NCBI GenBank assembly: GCA_035527715.1
Contig: DATKZY010000028.1
Coordinates: 1-64,000, forward strand
DNA length: 64,000 bases
DNA from: DSUN01 sp035527715
GTDB taxonomy: Bacteria; Planctomycetota; PUPC01; DSUN01
Reading direction: 5' to 3'
Part shown: one piece after another, positions 7,786 to 16,310 of the stretch
How the letters are laid out: every line of letters begins with the position of its first letter
How positions within the stretch are numbered: the first letter of the stretch is position 1
Notes under the pieces: model-generated
Databases searched by the model: none
Seen by the model: the letters and a program-made list of their open reading frames with translations, nothing else
Told to the model about the DNA's origin: nothing
Program-made: the position numbers and the translations under genes

Positions 7786-9098
7786 TGCTTGGCACTTGGG
7801 TTCTTGGCACTTGACACTTCGGCTTGCTTCTTTCGCCGCGTCAGTTCCACGGGGCAATAGTCGTAGCATCGCCCACAGGCGATGCACGCCCCGCGGTCGG
7901 CCTCGTAGTCGTCGCGGCGGCGGCGAAGCGTGAGGTGGATGAGCATGCCGCCGACGACGAGGCCCATCCACGCGCCGAAGAGCCGCCCACCCAGGGCGAA
8001 GCGGCTCCGCAGCCGGCGGGCCTCGGCGTAACGCTCATCCACCGGCTGCCCGCTCTCGTAGAAGGCGTCGCTCGCGTCGGTCGTCCCGACGACCTCGCCC
8101 AGCTCCTCGGCCCGCACCCGCTCGGCCTGCACCACCTCGGGGTGGAGCTTGGCGAACGGCGTGCCGAGCGCGCCGCCGGCCACGAAGCCGACGACGACAA
8201 GCAGCGGCAGCAGCCCGAGCAGCCACGCCAGGCGCCGCCGCCCCGCCGCACGCTCGGCCGGCGTCGGCGGCTCGACCGGCTTGCGAATCGCGCCGAAGGG
8301 GCAGGCGTCCTCGCACAGCCGGCAGCGGACGCATTGGTCCGGCGTAATCGTCACCCGCCGGCCCGACAGCCTCGACAGCCACCCCAGCAGCACGCCGTAG
8401 GGGCACAGGAACCGGCAATAGGGCCGCCCGATGACGAGGCCCACCACGAGCAGCCCGCCGCCGAAGAGCAGCATCCCCAGCGACCCGCTCAGGCGGAAGA
8501 AGCCGACGAACGGGTCGTAGCGGCAGATGAGGAACACCGGCGCCGTCGCCGCGAAGATCACCGCGCCGCCCAGATACGCATAGGCCAGCACCCGCAGGCC
8601 GCCCTCCAGCCACCGCGGCACACCCACGGGCCGGATGACCACGGCGTCCTGAATCGCCCCCAGCGGGCACACCGCCGCGCAGAAGCTCCGCCCGAAGAAC
8701 AGCGTGAAGACGAGCGGCAGCGCGAAGAAGGCCAGCACCGCGAGGGGGATGGCATAGTGTGGGTCGGCCAGGGCCAGCGTGACGTTCTGAATCGCCCCGA
8801 TCGGGCACACGCAGCCCTTTCGCCAGAAGCCGAAGTACACCAGGCACGCGACCATCAGCGCGAACACCGCGTTCCGCGACCGCAGCCGGAGCGCCAGAAA
8901 CGTCGCCAGGCACAGCGCCACGAAGAGCACCGCGACGTCCAGGTACTGGATGGCGGCGGCGCTGGGCTGGGGATACTGCTCGCCGGGCACCTGGTGCTGG
9001 GTGTCGGTGAACTCCGGCGGGGGAACGGGCTCGGCGGCGAGGGCCGCGCCGCACGCAGCGATCAGGAGAGCAACGAGGATGAAGCTACGCGCCCTCAC
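7782..9098 (-). CDS. NapH/NosR-like membrane polyferredoxin
   Basis: A 438-residue integral membrane iron-sulfur protein with about six hydrophobic helices. It has cysteine motifs CVCPIGAIQN, FCAAVCPLGAIQD and CRFLCPYGVLL in the membrane part, a CVRCRLCEDACPFGAI cluster motif near 255-270, and a C-terminal CIACGRCYDYCP. This is the pattern of NapH, NosR C-termini and MauN-type proteins, which relay electrons between quinols and periplasmic or cytoplasmic carriers. An N-terminal hydrophobic segment may be a signal or anchor. The start is a GTG at 9098, preceded by AGGAAG at 8 bases; the stop of the upstream gene is 9 bases away. The last ten residues (EVSSAKNPSAKQ region) are encoded by a TTGGCACTTG tandem repeat. 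It overlaps the next gene by 4 bases. Confidence 0.82.
   Translation of the reverse strand: MRARSFILVALLIAACGAALAAEPVPPPEFTDTQHQVPGEQYPQPSAAAIQYLDVAVLFVALCLATFLALRLRSRNAVFALMVACLVYFGFWRKGCVCPIGAIQNVTLALADPHYAIPLAVLAFFALPLVFTLFFGRSFCAAVCPLGAIQDAVVIRPVGVPRWLEGGLRVLAYAYLGGAVIFAATAPVFLICRYDPFVGFFRLSGSLGMLLFGGGLLVVGLVIGRPYCRFLCPYGVLLGWLSRLSGRRVTITPDQCVRCRLCEDACPFGAIRKPVEPPTPAERAAGRRRLAWLLGLLPLLVVVGFVAGGALGTPFAKLHPEVVQAERVRAEELGEVVGTTDASDAFYESGQPVDERYAEARRLRSRFALGGRLFGAWMGLVVGGMLIHLTLRRRRDDYEADRGACIACGRCYDYCPVELTRRKKQAEVSSAKNPSAKQ
7788..7830. repeat. TTGGCACTTG tandem repeat at a gene end
   Basis: Imperfect direct repeats of CTTGGCACTTG and TTGACACTTC cover the last codons of the NapH-like gene and reach to the start of the next gene. 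They appear to have replaced or extended the original C-terminus. Confidence 0.55.
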
Positions 9099-9107
9099 GT
9101 CGTCTTC

Positions 9108-9692
9108 CTACCCCTCTTTCCGTGTGGCGGGCGAGTAGCCGGGACGGTAGAGATACCCCTGGGTGGCCGGCACCCGCGAAAAGGCATTCGCCGGGCAGGC
9201 CGCCGCGATGGCGCACTCGTTGCAGTTCAGGCACCGGTCGTGCCGCACCTGGAGGAAGAGCGAGCCGTTGCCGAACGAGCGGCAGCCCTCGACGCACTTC
9301 CCGCAGCCGATGCACAGCGGCTCGTCCACCTCGTACTCGAAGTAGGGGTCCTCGACAAACGTCCGCTTCAGCGCGGCCACGGGGCAGAGCTGGTTCTCCG
9401 CCGCGGTCGTCAGCGCGTTCGGCTCGGGCTCGAAGTAGCCCGTGCACAGCTCGCAGTAGCCGCACATGGCGAAGGCGTGGACGCACTTGACCGCGGACGG
9501 CTTGAGCACGCAGTTGGTCGCGCACTTCCCGCACTGCGTGCACTTGCTGGGGTCGAGCTGCCACACATAGCGCGCCTCGCGGCTGCGGGTGGCCAGGTAG
9601 CCCGTCCCGCCCACCACGGCGGCGAGGGCGACGCCCCGCACGCCCACGCGGAGGAACTCGCGGCGGGGGATTGGTTTCCTGTCTTCTGGCAT
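9108..9692 (-). CDS. Tat-exported 4Fe-4S polyferredoxin (NapG/DMSO-reductase-B type)
   Basis: A 194-residue protein with a twin-arginine-type leader (PIPRREFLRVGVRG, then a short hydrophobic stretch VALAAVVGGTGYLA). Multiple ferredoxin cysteine motifs follow: CTQCGKCATNC, CGYCELCTGY, CIGCGKCVEGC and CLNCNECAIAAACP, enough for about four 4Fe-4S clusters. The order resembles NapG/MauM and electron-transfer subunits of exported oxidoreductases. Next to the NapH-like membrane protein it forms the classic NapG-NapH pairing, so it probably takes electrons from the membrane protein on the outer face. The start at 9692 gives a full Tat leader with GAGG about 9 bases upstream. Which catalytic subunit it serves is not visible. 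Confidence 0.82.
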   Translation of the reverse strand: MPEDRKPIPRREFLRVGVRGVALAAVVGGTGYLATRSREARYVWQLDPSKCTQCGKCATNCVLKPSAVKCVHAFAMCGYCELCTGYFEPEPNALTTAAENQLCPVAALKRTFVEDPYFEYEVDEPLCIGCGKCVEGCRSFGNGSLFLQVRHDRCLNCNECAIAAACPANAFSRVPATQGYLYRPGYSPATRKEG

Positions 9693-9715
9693 GATCAGAA
9701 CCTCACATCAGCGGG

Positions 9716-9800
9716 GATGAATGGATGGGTGGATGAATGGATGAATGAAGGAGCTTCTCTCCTCTGACATCCATCCAATCATCCATTCATCCATCCATCC
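9716..9800. repeat. ATGG/ATCC palindromic repeat element, copy 2
   Basis: It has the same arms as the copies at 5894 and 17124, with a loop of about 20 bases ending in CTGACATC. The right arm runs into the lipoprotein gene and supplies its last codons and its TGA stop. Confidence 0.85.
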
Positions 9801-10770
9801 TCTTCCTTCGCACAAACACCCTTACCTTCTTCGCCTGCGGGTCGAGCACCAGGACGCGGCCCAGGCTGTCCACGGCCAGGTCGAGGCCGACCGCGTCCTT
9901 CCCGAAGCGGTCGGGCGCGGCGACGACGCACTCGAACACGCCCTCGGCGCTGTAGACCTTCACCCGCGGGATGCCCTTCTCGGCGGTGACGAACCGCCCG
10001 TCGGGCAGCACCGCGATGTCGGTCGGGTTGCAGCAGCCGCTGAAGCCCTCGATGCCCGCCGACGCCTTGCCCCACGACGCCTCCAGGTCGCCGTCGGCCG
10101 TGAACGCCTGGAGCTTGTGCCGCCCGGGGTTCACCACCCATAGCAGCCCGTCGCGGCCCACGGCCAGGTCGAGGTGCGGGCTGGGCACGACGAAGCCCGG
10201 GATGTCCCGCGCCTCGTCCTTCCTGCCGATCAGGCCAAGCTGCTTGCCCGCCAGGTCGTAGCGCACGACCACGCGATTCCCCGCATCGGCGACGAACACG
10301 CCGCCCTCGCCGACCACGATGGACGTGATAAGCGCCTTCTCGCCCAGGCTCTCCCACACCACCTTCCGGTCGCCCTTGAGGCTGTAGGCCTCCACGTGGT
10401 CCTTCATCCCCACGTAAAGCGTGCCGTCGGCCGCGACGGCGAGGCAGCGGGACGCCGAGCCGGCCTTGATCTCCGCCTCGCGCTTGCCCTCCCTGTCGAA
10501 GACTGCCACCACGTCGTCGCCCGCGACGAAGACCCTGTCCTTCGCGTCCACGGCGAGGCCGCGGACCTCCTTGAGCGGGACGCTGATGGTACCCGCCTCG
10601 TCGTATCCGATCAAGTGGGGCTCGACCTTCCGCAGCTCGGTCAGGTCGTAGCTGAAATCCTTCCCCAGCCCGCTCCCCTTCTCCTCCGAGCAGCCGGCCG
10701 CCGCGAGAAGGCATGCGGCCAGGATGCCCGCCAATCTGGAATCTGGAATCTGGAATCTGGAATGCTTCAC
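9787..10770 (-). CDS. NHL/6-bladed beta-propeller lipoprotein
   Basis: A 327-residue predicted lipoprotein with a hydrophobic leader ILAACLLAAAGC and lipidated Cys27. The mature part has repeated NHL-type blades (for example DVVAVFDREGK, VVVRYDLAGKQLG, LWVVNPGRHKLQAF, VLDPQAKKVRVF), as in exported scaffold or sensing propellers; no catalytic residues are apparent. The start is a GTG that overlaps the upstream stop as GTGA (10767-10770). Both ends are repeat-derived: residues 4-12 come from ATCTGGA repeats and the final KRMDG plus stop come from the ATCC element. It sits between an exported propeller and a Tat ferredoxin, so it is probably a structural partner in the redox cluster. Confidence 0.75.
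   Translation of the reverse strand: MKHSRFQIPDSRLAGILAACLLAAAGCSEEKGSGLGKDFSYDLTELRKVEPHLIGYDEAGTISVPLKEVRGLAVDAKDRVFVAGDDVVAVFDREGKREAEIKAGSASRCLAVAADGTLYVGMKDHVEAYSLKGDRKVVWESLGEKALITSIVVGEGGVFVADAGNRVVVRYDLAGKQLGLIGRKDEARDIPGFVVPSPHLDLAVGRDGLLWVVNPGRHKLQAFTADGDLEASWGKASAGIEGFSGCCNPTDIAVLPDGRFVTAEKGIPRVKVYSAEGVFECVVAAPDRFGKDAVGLDLAVDSLGRVLVLDPQAKKVRVFVRRKRMDG
10732..10763. repeat. ATCTGGA heptamer tandem repeat in a signal-peptide n-region
   Basis: Four to five copies of ATCTGGA in tandem encode SRFQIPDSR at the start of the NHL lipoprotein. Because 7 is not a multiple of 3, the unit is read in successive frames; gain or loss of one unit would shift the reading frame. Confidence 0.8.
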
Positions 10771-12161
10771 GGCTTCTTCACATCCAGGCACGCCATCCGC
10801 GTCAGGTCTCGCACGATCAGTCTTCCCCCCGCAATCGCCATCGGCCCCCAGGCGTCGTGGCCGTGGTCGAAGATCGCCGCCTGGCCCAGCGGCTTGAAGG
10901 CCACGGGTGTGGCCTCGGCCATCGTGAGCACGCCCTTGTCGTTCATCACGTAGATCAGGCCGTCGGCAATCATGTAGGGGCCGAGGCCGAAGAGGTGGGT
11001 CGAGCCGCTCTCCCACAGCACCTTGCCGCCGAGGTCGGCGCAGGCGAGCTGCCCGTCGCTCCGCACGGCGTAGAGGTTGCCCTCGTAGAGGATCGGCGTC
11101 TGCTGCGGCGAATCGAAGACCTTCGGCTTCAAGCGATACCGCGTCTCGACCGCGATCTCCTCGCCCTTCTCCTTGAGCTGGAGCATCGCGCTCCCTGCGT
11201 TGTAGCCGCCCGTGAGGAAGATGCGGCCATCCTCGGTCACGATGGGCGACGGCACGCAGGCGATGCTGATCTTCCACTCGGGCGTCTTCCACAGCAGCTT
11301 GCCGTCCTCCGCGTTCACCCCCACCACGCCCTTGCTCGCGCAGTAGACGTAGGTGCGGCGGTCCGCGAAGTCCATCGGCACCACCGACGCGTGGGTCATC
11401 TGCCAGCGCTCGGGGTTGGGCGTCTTCCACAGCACCTTGCCCGTCTCCAGCTCGACCGCCATCAGGAGCGCGTCGGGGCCGCCCACGCCGAGGATCAGCT
11501 TATCGCCGTCCACCAGCGGGCACTGCCCCGCGTACCACTGGGGCACGGTCGTCCCGTAGTCCTTCACGAGGTCGAGGATGGGCCAGAGCGGCTCGCCCGA
11601 CTTCGCGTCGAGGCAGGCCACGTGGCACTTCGGGCCGAGGCTGACCACGAACTTGTCCGTCACGGTCGGCACTGTGCGCGACATGCCGTGGTTGCGCTTG
11701 ACCTTCACGGGATAGGCGAACCGCCAGATCTCCTTGCCGTCGGCCAGCGACAGGCAGCGGAGGGCGTCGGCGTGGGCCTTCTGGTCGTAGTCGAGCAGGT
11801 AGACGCGGCCGCCGCGGACCGCTGCCCCCGCGTAGCCCTCGCCGACGTCGAGCCGCCAGAGGACCGGCGGCCCCTCCTTCGGCCACGAGCGGGCGAGCGG
11901 CACGTCGTCGCGGCTGATGTTATCGAGCCGAGCGCCGCGGAAGCGGGGCCAGGAGCCGGGCAGCTTGGCCGGCTCGCCGTCGCCCTTCGTCAGCTTCCCC
12001 TCGACCTTCCGCGCCACCACCTCGGCGGTCCCTGGCGGCCGGTCGGTGCCGGGCACCCTCGGCGCGAACTCGCCGGCCGGGCTGGCACGCAACCACAGCA
12101 CCAGCGCCAGAGCGCCCGCGAGCGCGGACAGGGCGGGGATGAGTTTCGGAAGCAGCTTCAT
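10767..12161 (-). CDS. Exported PQQ-like beta-propeller protein
   Basis: A 464-residue protein with an N-terminal uncleaved-type anchor or signal (LIPALSALAGALALVLWL, residues 7-24). A linker leads to WPRFRGARLDN, the usual start of PQQ-like propellers in this organism type. Blades follow with motifs such as CLDAKSGEPLW, AVELETGKVLW, GVNAEDGKLLW and CADLGGKVLW. It is the first gene of the seven-gene minus-strand operon. The bases before the ATG (GGGGGT) are a poor ribosome-binding site, and the upstream 90 bases hold AT-rich CCAAAT-type simple repeats. Its role is unknown; a scaffold or periplasmic redox partner is the simplest reading. Confidence 0.72.
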   Translation of the reverse strand: MKLLPKLIPALSALAGALALVLWLRASPAGEFAPRVPGTDRPPGTAEVVARKVEGKLTKGDGEPAKLPGSWPRFRGARLDNISRDDVPLARSWPKEGPPVLWRLDVGEGYAGAAVRGGRVYLLDYDQKAHADALRCLSLADGKEIWRFAYPVKVKRNHGMSRTVPTVTDKFVVSLGPKCHVACLDAKSGEPLWPILDLVKDYGTTVPQWYAGQCPLVDGDKLILGVGGPDALLMAVELETGKVLWKTPNPERWQMTHASVVPMDFADRRTYVYCASKGVVGVNAEDGKLLWKTPEWKISIACVPSPIVTEDGRIFLTGGYNAGSAMLQLKEKGEEIAVETRYRLKPKVFDSPQQTPILYEGNLYAVRSDGQLACADLGGKVLWESGSTHLFGLGPYMIADGLIYVMNDKGVLTMAEATPVAFKPLGQAAIFDHGHDAWGPMAIAGGRLIVRDLTRMACLDVKKP

Positions 12162-12261
12162 ACCCCCAAATTACCAAATCCAGCGAGAATCCCCAAGCCC
12201 AAATCGCACAGCGGAAGGCCTGGCGAGCCCGTCCCCTTCCCACTCAGGCGCGCTAGGCGCG

Positions 12262-12301
12262 CTAGGCGCTCATCCGCGCGCAACAGGGGGTGAGCGCCTA
12301 G
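12262..12301. repeat. 40-nt hairpin repeat, copy A
   Basis: Arms CTAGGCGCTCA and TGAGCGCCTAG flank a loop with CGCGCGCAACAGG. It is preceded by two extra GGCGCGCTA direct repeats. Its partner is at 12398-12437. The rest of the 369-base gap 12162-12530 has no supported gene. Confidence 0.75.
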
Positions 12302-12397
12302 TGGGGGCAGGCACAAGGACGCTCACGGCAGCCACAACTAGCTTTGCCACAATGACTTACGTCCGGGCGAAGACATGCCCCTTCCGCGTAGGCGCGC

Positions 12398-12437
12398 CTA
12401 GGCGCTCACCTGCGCGCAACAGGAGGTGAGCGCCTAG
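12398..12437. repeat. 40-nt hairpin repeat, copy B
   Basis: Perfect 14-base arms CTAGGCGCTCACCT and AGGTGAGCGCCTAG surround GCGCGCAACAGG. Nearly the same sequence and the same loop occur 136 bases upstream in the same orientation. This resembles paired REP/BIME-type palindromes; no REP-associated transposase gene is visible in the window. Confidence 0.75.
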
Positions 12438-12494
12438 TGGGTTGGGCGACTCGCCCAGCCCCCCCGAATGCGAGAGTCTTTGGAGGGGGGCTGC

Positions 12495-12527
12495 GGGGGG
12501 ACACCTTTCCCCAGAAAGGTGCCCCCC
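12495..12527 (-). terminator. Strong hairpin after the ABC permease gene
   Basis: GGGGGG-ACCTTT pairs with AAAGGT-CCCCCC around a 6-base loop, just past the stop codon at 12531. A second C-rich/G-rich stem is at about 12456-12491. On the minus strand this lies where a terminator for the permease would be, although there is no T-run. Confidence 0.55.
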
Positions 12528-12530
12528 GTC

Positions 12531-15500
12531 TTACTCATTCCTCAGCGCATTCAGCAGCGGGCCGCGCAGGGCGGCGAGGGCGGCAAGCCAGGTCCAGAGC
12601 AGGCCGCTCGCCGCCACGGCCACAAGTGTAATAATCAGCGATAGATATGGCACATCCGCCCCAGGCGACCTCAGCGCGGGCAGCACGGCAATCACCGCCG
12701 ACACCGTGCCGACGAGGAGTCCCAGGGCCAGCAGGCCCCAGTGCTCGCTCAGGACGAGCCATTCGAGCGCCCGCTTGCGGAAGCCCACCGCCCGCAGAAG
12801 TGCCAACTCGTTTCGCCGCTCCATCACGTTCCGCAGCACCACGATGCCGAGTCCCACGCTCCCCAGGAGCATCGCCAGTCCCCCAAGTGCCTGAAATATC
12901 GAGAGATACGTATTCTCCACCGTCCCGAACTCCGCCAGACGACGTACGGTCGGCGTGAGTTCCAGCCCCACATCCTGTAGCCCCTGTGAGAGCGCCCCGA
13001 ACGGATCTCGGTCAGGGTCGCCTGCCATGCCCTCAACATTCCCCTCCGTGGTCACATGTAGGCCGCTCCAGAAGTCCGGTGCATCCACCAGGAACGCCCG
13101 ATAGCCCTCATCGGAGGGGAAGAGGCGGATGAACTGGTCTTCGGCGATGAGCAGGCTGCCCTGAAGAATGGAATTGGCGATGACGCCGACGATGAGCACC
13201 TTGAAGGGCTGGCCGCGGCTGTCGGTGTACTCAAGGGTGTCGCCCACCTTCTTGCCGAGCCCCCACGTGACAGTGGCCTCATCGCCCACTGCGGGCACGA
13301 CGTCGGGGCCGAACAAGGTGTGGTCGGGTGCCGGCTTCGCCGCGTCCCGTGCCAGCTCGAACGCGACCTGCTTGGCCCCGTCCATGCCGAGGCTCTCCAC
13401 CCGCAGCGTGTAGGTCACGTGCCGCCGCCGTGCGTCGAGCAGCGGCCAGGGCTCTCGCCGGAACCACACGTCCTCGCGGATGAAGGTGTCGCCTTCGAGC
13501 ACCCAGCGGGAGCGCGATTCGGGCGGTGGGAGACATTTCACGAACGAGAAGGCCCCACGGCGAGCCAAGTCGGCGGGGCGCACGCCCAGCAGCCGCGGCT
13601 GCTGGGCGCGGTTGAGGTTCAGACAGCTTGCGTCGTCGCCCTCATGGACGCGGAGGGGCACGACCTCCACGTCCTTCATCGTCTCGGGGTCGAGGTTGTA
13701 TGCCTTGCGGCCTTCGGGCGAATTGAGGTCGTCGAAGATTGGCATCGCCGTCTCGCCGTAGAACGCGAAGCCGCCCGTGCCCGAGGAGCGCTCCGCCGCG
13801 TTGCTCAGCGGGTCCTTGCGGTTCGCCCCCACGGCGAAGACGAGGAAGCTGGCGCACGCGAGCAGAGCGACGACCGCGAGGCTGCGTCCCCGCCGCCGCG
13901 TGGCATTCCGCCAGCCGAGGGTGCGGAGACGGAAATCCGAATATCGAAATCCGAAATCCGAAACAAGCTCAAAGCTCGAAGCTCCAATGCCCGAAACATC
14001 CCGAGAGGAGCCGCCACCTTGCCCCTCTTTCGTTTTGTGCTTTGGGCTTTGGTCATTTGCATTTGTTTCGGATTTCGGATTTCGTGCTTCGGATTTGGCC
14101 CCTGCGGGCGAGAGAATGGTGTAGCACAAAGCGATCCCGCCGATGAGCAGCAGCGCCCCCGCGCTGAAGAAGCCCATCGCCGCCGCCTGGTCGCGCCGCG
14201 CGCCCATCGCGATCACGATGGCAATCGCCCCCGCAATCGAAACCAACCCAACCCAAGGGGCGATGCGCCGGGGCTTCTGGCTTCGGCTTCCCTGCTTCGT
14301 CTTACCCCCAACCCCCAACACCTGCCACCCAACACCGCTTCCCGTGAGCAGTTCCCTTGCGGGCCGCTTGGCCTGTCGTCGCAGCGTGAGCCACATGGCG
14401 GCGAGCGCCACGACCACGCCGATGCCGCCGCCCATGAGCAGCGTGGACGTCTCCGCGTGATACTGCACGGCGGAGCCGGCCACGGCCCCGCTCCACACGC
14501 CCGACAGGGCGGCGAGGACGCCCCGCGTGTAGAGCGTGCCCGCAAGCGTGCCGATAGCGCCGCCCACGAGGGCCAGCAGGCCGCCCTCGACGAGCATCAG
14601 CCTTCGCACCCGCCGTGGCGTGAAGCCCAGGGCGAGGAGCAGCCCCACCTGCCCCGCCCGCTGCTCGATGCCGAAGACGAAGAGGAGTCCCATCAGCAGC
14701 ACCGCCGCGGCGATGAGGAAAAAGCTCAGCCCCAGGAAGAGCTGCCCGAAATCGAGCGCCTGCGTGCTCGCCTTCAACGCCTCCTCCCGCACGGGTCGGA
14801 ACACCAGGCCGAAGTCGGCGGGATTCAGGTGTTCCCGAATGGCGTTCCTGATGGGCTCGGCTGACCCAGGGAAGAACCTGATGGCTGTCAGATTACCGAA
14901 GCGGTTGGCCCATATCTTCTGGCCGGCAGCCAGTGTGATGAAAGCTTTGGGCGTGCCGCGGTAGTGCTTCCAGTAGTCCTCGTCCTTGGGGCGAACCTGT
15001 TTCAGGTCAATGGGGATCCCCGGCTTCCAGTCGCGGCAGTTATCCACGTCGGCCACGCCAGGGAAGTCCGGCATCAGATCGGGGCCGGTTGACAGGGGGG
15101 CCGGCGAGGGCAGGATGGCTCGGATGCGGAAGCGGCTCTTCTGCTCGACGAGCTTGCGCGTCGGCCCCACGACGAAGTAGGCCATCTCCAGCTCATCGCC
15201 CGGCTTGGCATCGAGGTCCTCCGCTAGCCATGGGGTGATAACGACCTCGTCGTCCCCCATATCTGGCGGGACCACGGTCTGGATCGCGCTCTTCGGGAGG
15301 CTCGCGCCGCGCACGCAGCCGAGCGCTGTCACCGTGGAGTACGGGGTGGTCTTCTTGCCAACACGCAGTTCGTTCACGAAGTAGGTCAGAACGCCGAAGT
15401 GCCTGTAGAGAATCGTCTGGTTTGGGTTTGGTGCTCGGGAGGAAAGCGCTTCTGCCGCGGCGGCGAAGGCCGGTTCGAGGAAGACTCGCTTGCTGCGAAG

Positions 15501-16283
15501 TTCGGCCACAGGTGTGCCAGTGAGTTCCCGCACCTCTATGCCGGTGTCGGCCAGGCGCCAGAGCTGTCCTACGAGGGAATCGAGATTCCCCGCAGAACCC
15601 GGACCCGCCAGGAGCAAGTTCACCCGCCCAGGAAGCTCAAGCTTCTTCTGGAGGAGTGCCAATGAGACGAAGGCGTTGTAGGGCGGGACCTGGTTGGCCT
15701 GAAGGCTGAAGCGGCCGAACTGGGCGTCGGTCGCGACGGCCGCCACGGTGAGCCGCATCGCCAACGAGGCATCCTCGGTGGGCACGAGCGGCGCGTCGCG
15801 CGAGAGGACGCTCGGCTTGTCCACCCGCAGGAGCACTTCGTCACCGGCTCTGACGCCGAGTTGCGCGGCCAGCCGCTCGTTGAGGACGACTTGGTCGTTG
15901 GCGATCTTCGACACCGGTGCCCGAAAGCCGCCGGCGCTCCAGAAGCGGCGGTCCACGCCGAGCACCTGCACGTTGTTGGCTCGCGCCGTGCCGTCGCCCT
16001 TGGCCACGATGCCGCGAATGCGCAGGGCCGGGGCGGCGCCGGAGATGTACGTGCCAAGGGCATGCGCCAGGTTTTCGGTGAAGAAGCGACCGCCTGTGTC
16101 CATCGCCGACTCGATGCCGCCGAGGCGGGCCAGGGCGACGGAGCGGAGGGTGTGGCGGACGGAGTCGCCGACGGCGAGGGCGCCGACGAGGACGGCCGTG
16201 CTCACCATCGCGCCGAGCACCACGCCCAGGTGCGTGCGCCAGTAGTGGCGGAGGCTGCGGAAGATGAGGAGCCAGGTGGACAT
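12531..16283 (-). CDS. ABC transporter permease, double MacB/FtsX type (LolC/E-like)
   Basis: A 1250-residue membrane protein. It has an N-terminal helix (HLGVVLGAMVSTAVLVGALA), a long periplasmic MacB-type domain to about 520, and three helices at 530-680 (FLGLSFFLIAAAVLLMGLLFVFG onward). A second half follows with extra helices, a second periplasmic domain and three C-terminal helices. Such permeases pair with a LolD/MacB ATPase and move lipoproteins, peptides or other envelope substrates by mechanotransmission rather than classic import. The ATPase gene lies 121 bases upstream, with a repeat hairpin between. Residues about 729-784 (NPKSETNANDQ ... LVSDFGFRYSD) are encoded by an AAATCCG palindromic element and look like an in-frame insertion between membrane segments; a second repeat patch encodes about residues 650-660. 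Confidence 0.83.
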   Translation of the reverse strand: MSTWLLIFRSLRHYWRTHLGVVLGAMVSTAVLVGALAVGDSVRHTLRSVALARLGGIESAMDTGGRFFTENLAHALGTYISGAAPALRIRGIVAKGDGTARANNVQVLGVDRRFWSAGGFRAPVSKIANDQVVLNERLAAQLGVRAGDEVLLRVDKPSVLSRDAPLVPTEDASLAMRLTVAAVATDAQFGRFSLQANQVPPYNAFVSLALLQKKLELPGRVNLLLAGPGSAGNLDSLVGQLWRLADTGIEVRELTGTPVAELRSKRVFLEPAFAAAAEALSSRAPNPNQTILYRHFGVLTYFVNELRVGKKTTPYSTVTALGCVRGASLPKSAIQTVVPPDMGDDEVVITPWLAEDLDAKPGDELEMAYFVVGPTRKLVEQKSRFRIRAILPSPAPLSTGPDLMPDFPGVADVDNCRDWKPGIPIDLKQVRPKDEDYWKHYRGTPKAFITLAAGQKIWANRFGNLTAIRFFPGSAEPIRNAIREHLNPADFGLVFRPVREEALKASTQALDFGQLFLGLSFFLIAAAVLLMGLLFVFGIEQRAGQVGLLLALGFTPRRVRRLMLVEGGLLALVGGAIGTLAGTLYTRGVLAALSGVWSGAVAGSAVQYHAETSTLLMGGGIGVVVALAAMWLTLRRQAKRPARELLTGSGVGWQVLGVGGKTKQGSRSQKPRRIAPWVGLVSIAGAIAIVIAMGARRDQAAAMGFFSAGALLLIGGIALCYTILSPAGAKSEARNPKSETNANDQSPKHKTKEGQGGGSSRDVSGIGASSFELVSDFGFRYSDFRLRTLGWRNATRRRGRSLAVVALLACASFLVFAVGANRKDPLSNAAERSSGTGGFAFYGETAMPIFDDLNSPEGRKAYNLDPETMKDVEVVPLRVHEGDDASCLNLNRAQQPRLLGVRPADLARRGAFSFVKCLPPPESRSRWVLEGDTFIREDVWFRREPWPLLDARRRHVTYTLRVESLGMDGAKQVAFELARDAAKPAPDHTLFGPDVVPAVGDEATVTWGLGKKVGDTLEYTDSRGQPFKVLIVGVIANSILQGSLLIAEDQFIRLFPSDEGYRAFLVDAPDFWSGLHVTTEGNVEGMAGDPDRDPFGALSQGLQDVGLELTPTVRRLAEFGTVENTYLSIFQALGGLAMLLGSVGLGIVVLRNVMERRNELALLRAVGFRKRALEWLVLSEHWGLLALGLLVGTVSAVIAVLPALRSPGADVPYLSLIITLVAVAASGLLWTWLAALAALRGPLLNALRNE
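13931..14097. repeat. AAATCCG-armed palindromic element inside the permease gene
   Basis: The left part (13931-13962) is CGAAATCCGAAATCCG-type tandem repeat. The right part (14065-14097) is the reverse complement (TTCGGATTTCGGATTTCG). Between them are smaller AAGCTCGAAGCTC and GCTTTGGGC direct repeats. The whole is read through in frame as low-complexity polar sequence. Confidence 0.85.
14304..14336. repeat. CCCCAACACC-type simple repeat inside the permease gene
   Basis: A C/A-rich run (ACCCCCAACCCCCAACACC, then CCACCCAACACC) is read in frame as VGWQVLGVGGK on the minus strand. A similar string is at 54841-54880 at the end of a helicase gene. Confidence 0.55.
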
Positions 16284-16310
16284 TGCAGGCTCAATGGCCC
16301 CGTGAAGAAA

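Noticed and set aside
12398..12437. An insertion-sequence end
   Set aside because: The two hairpins are direct copies rather than inverted ends of a transposon, and no transposase gene is between or beside them.
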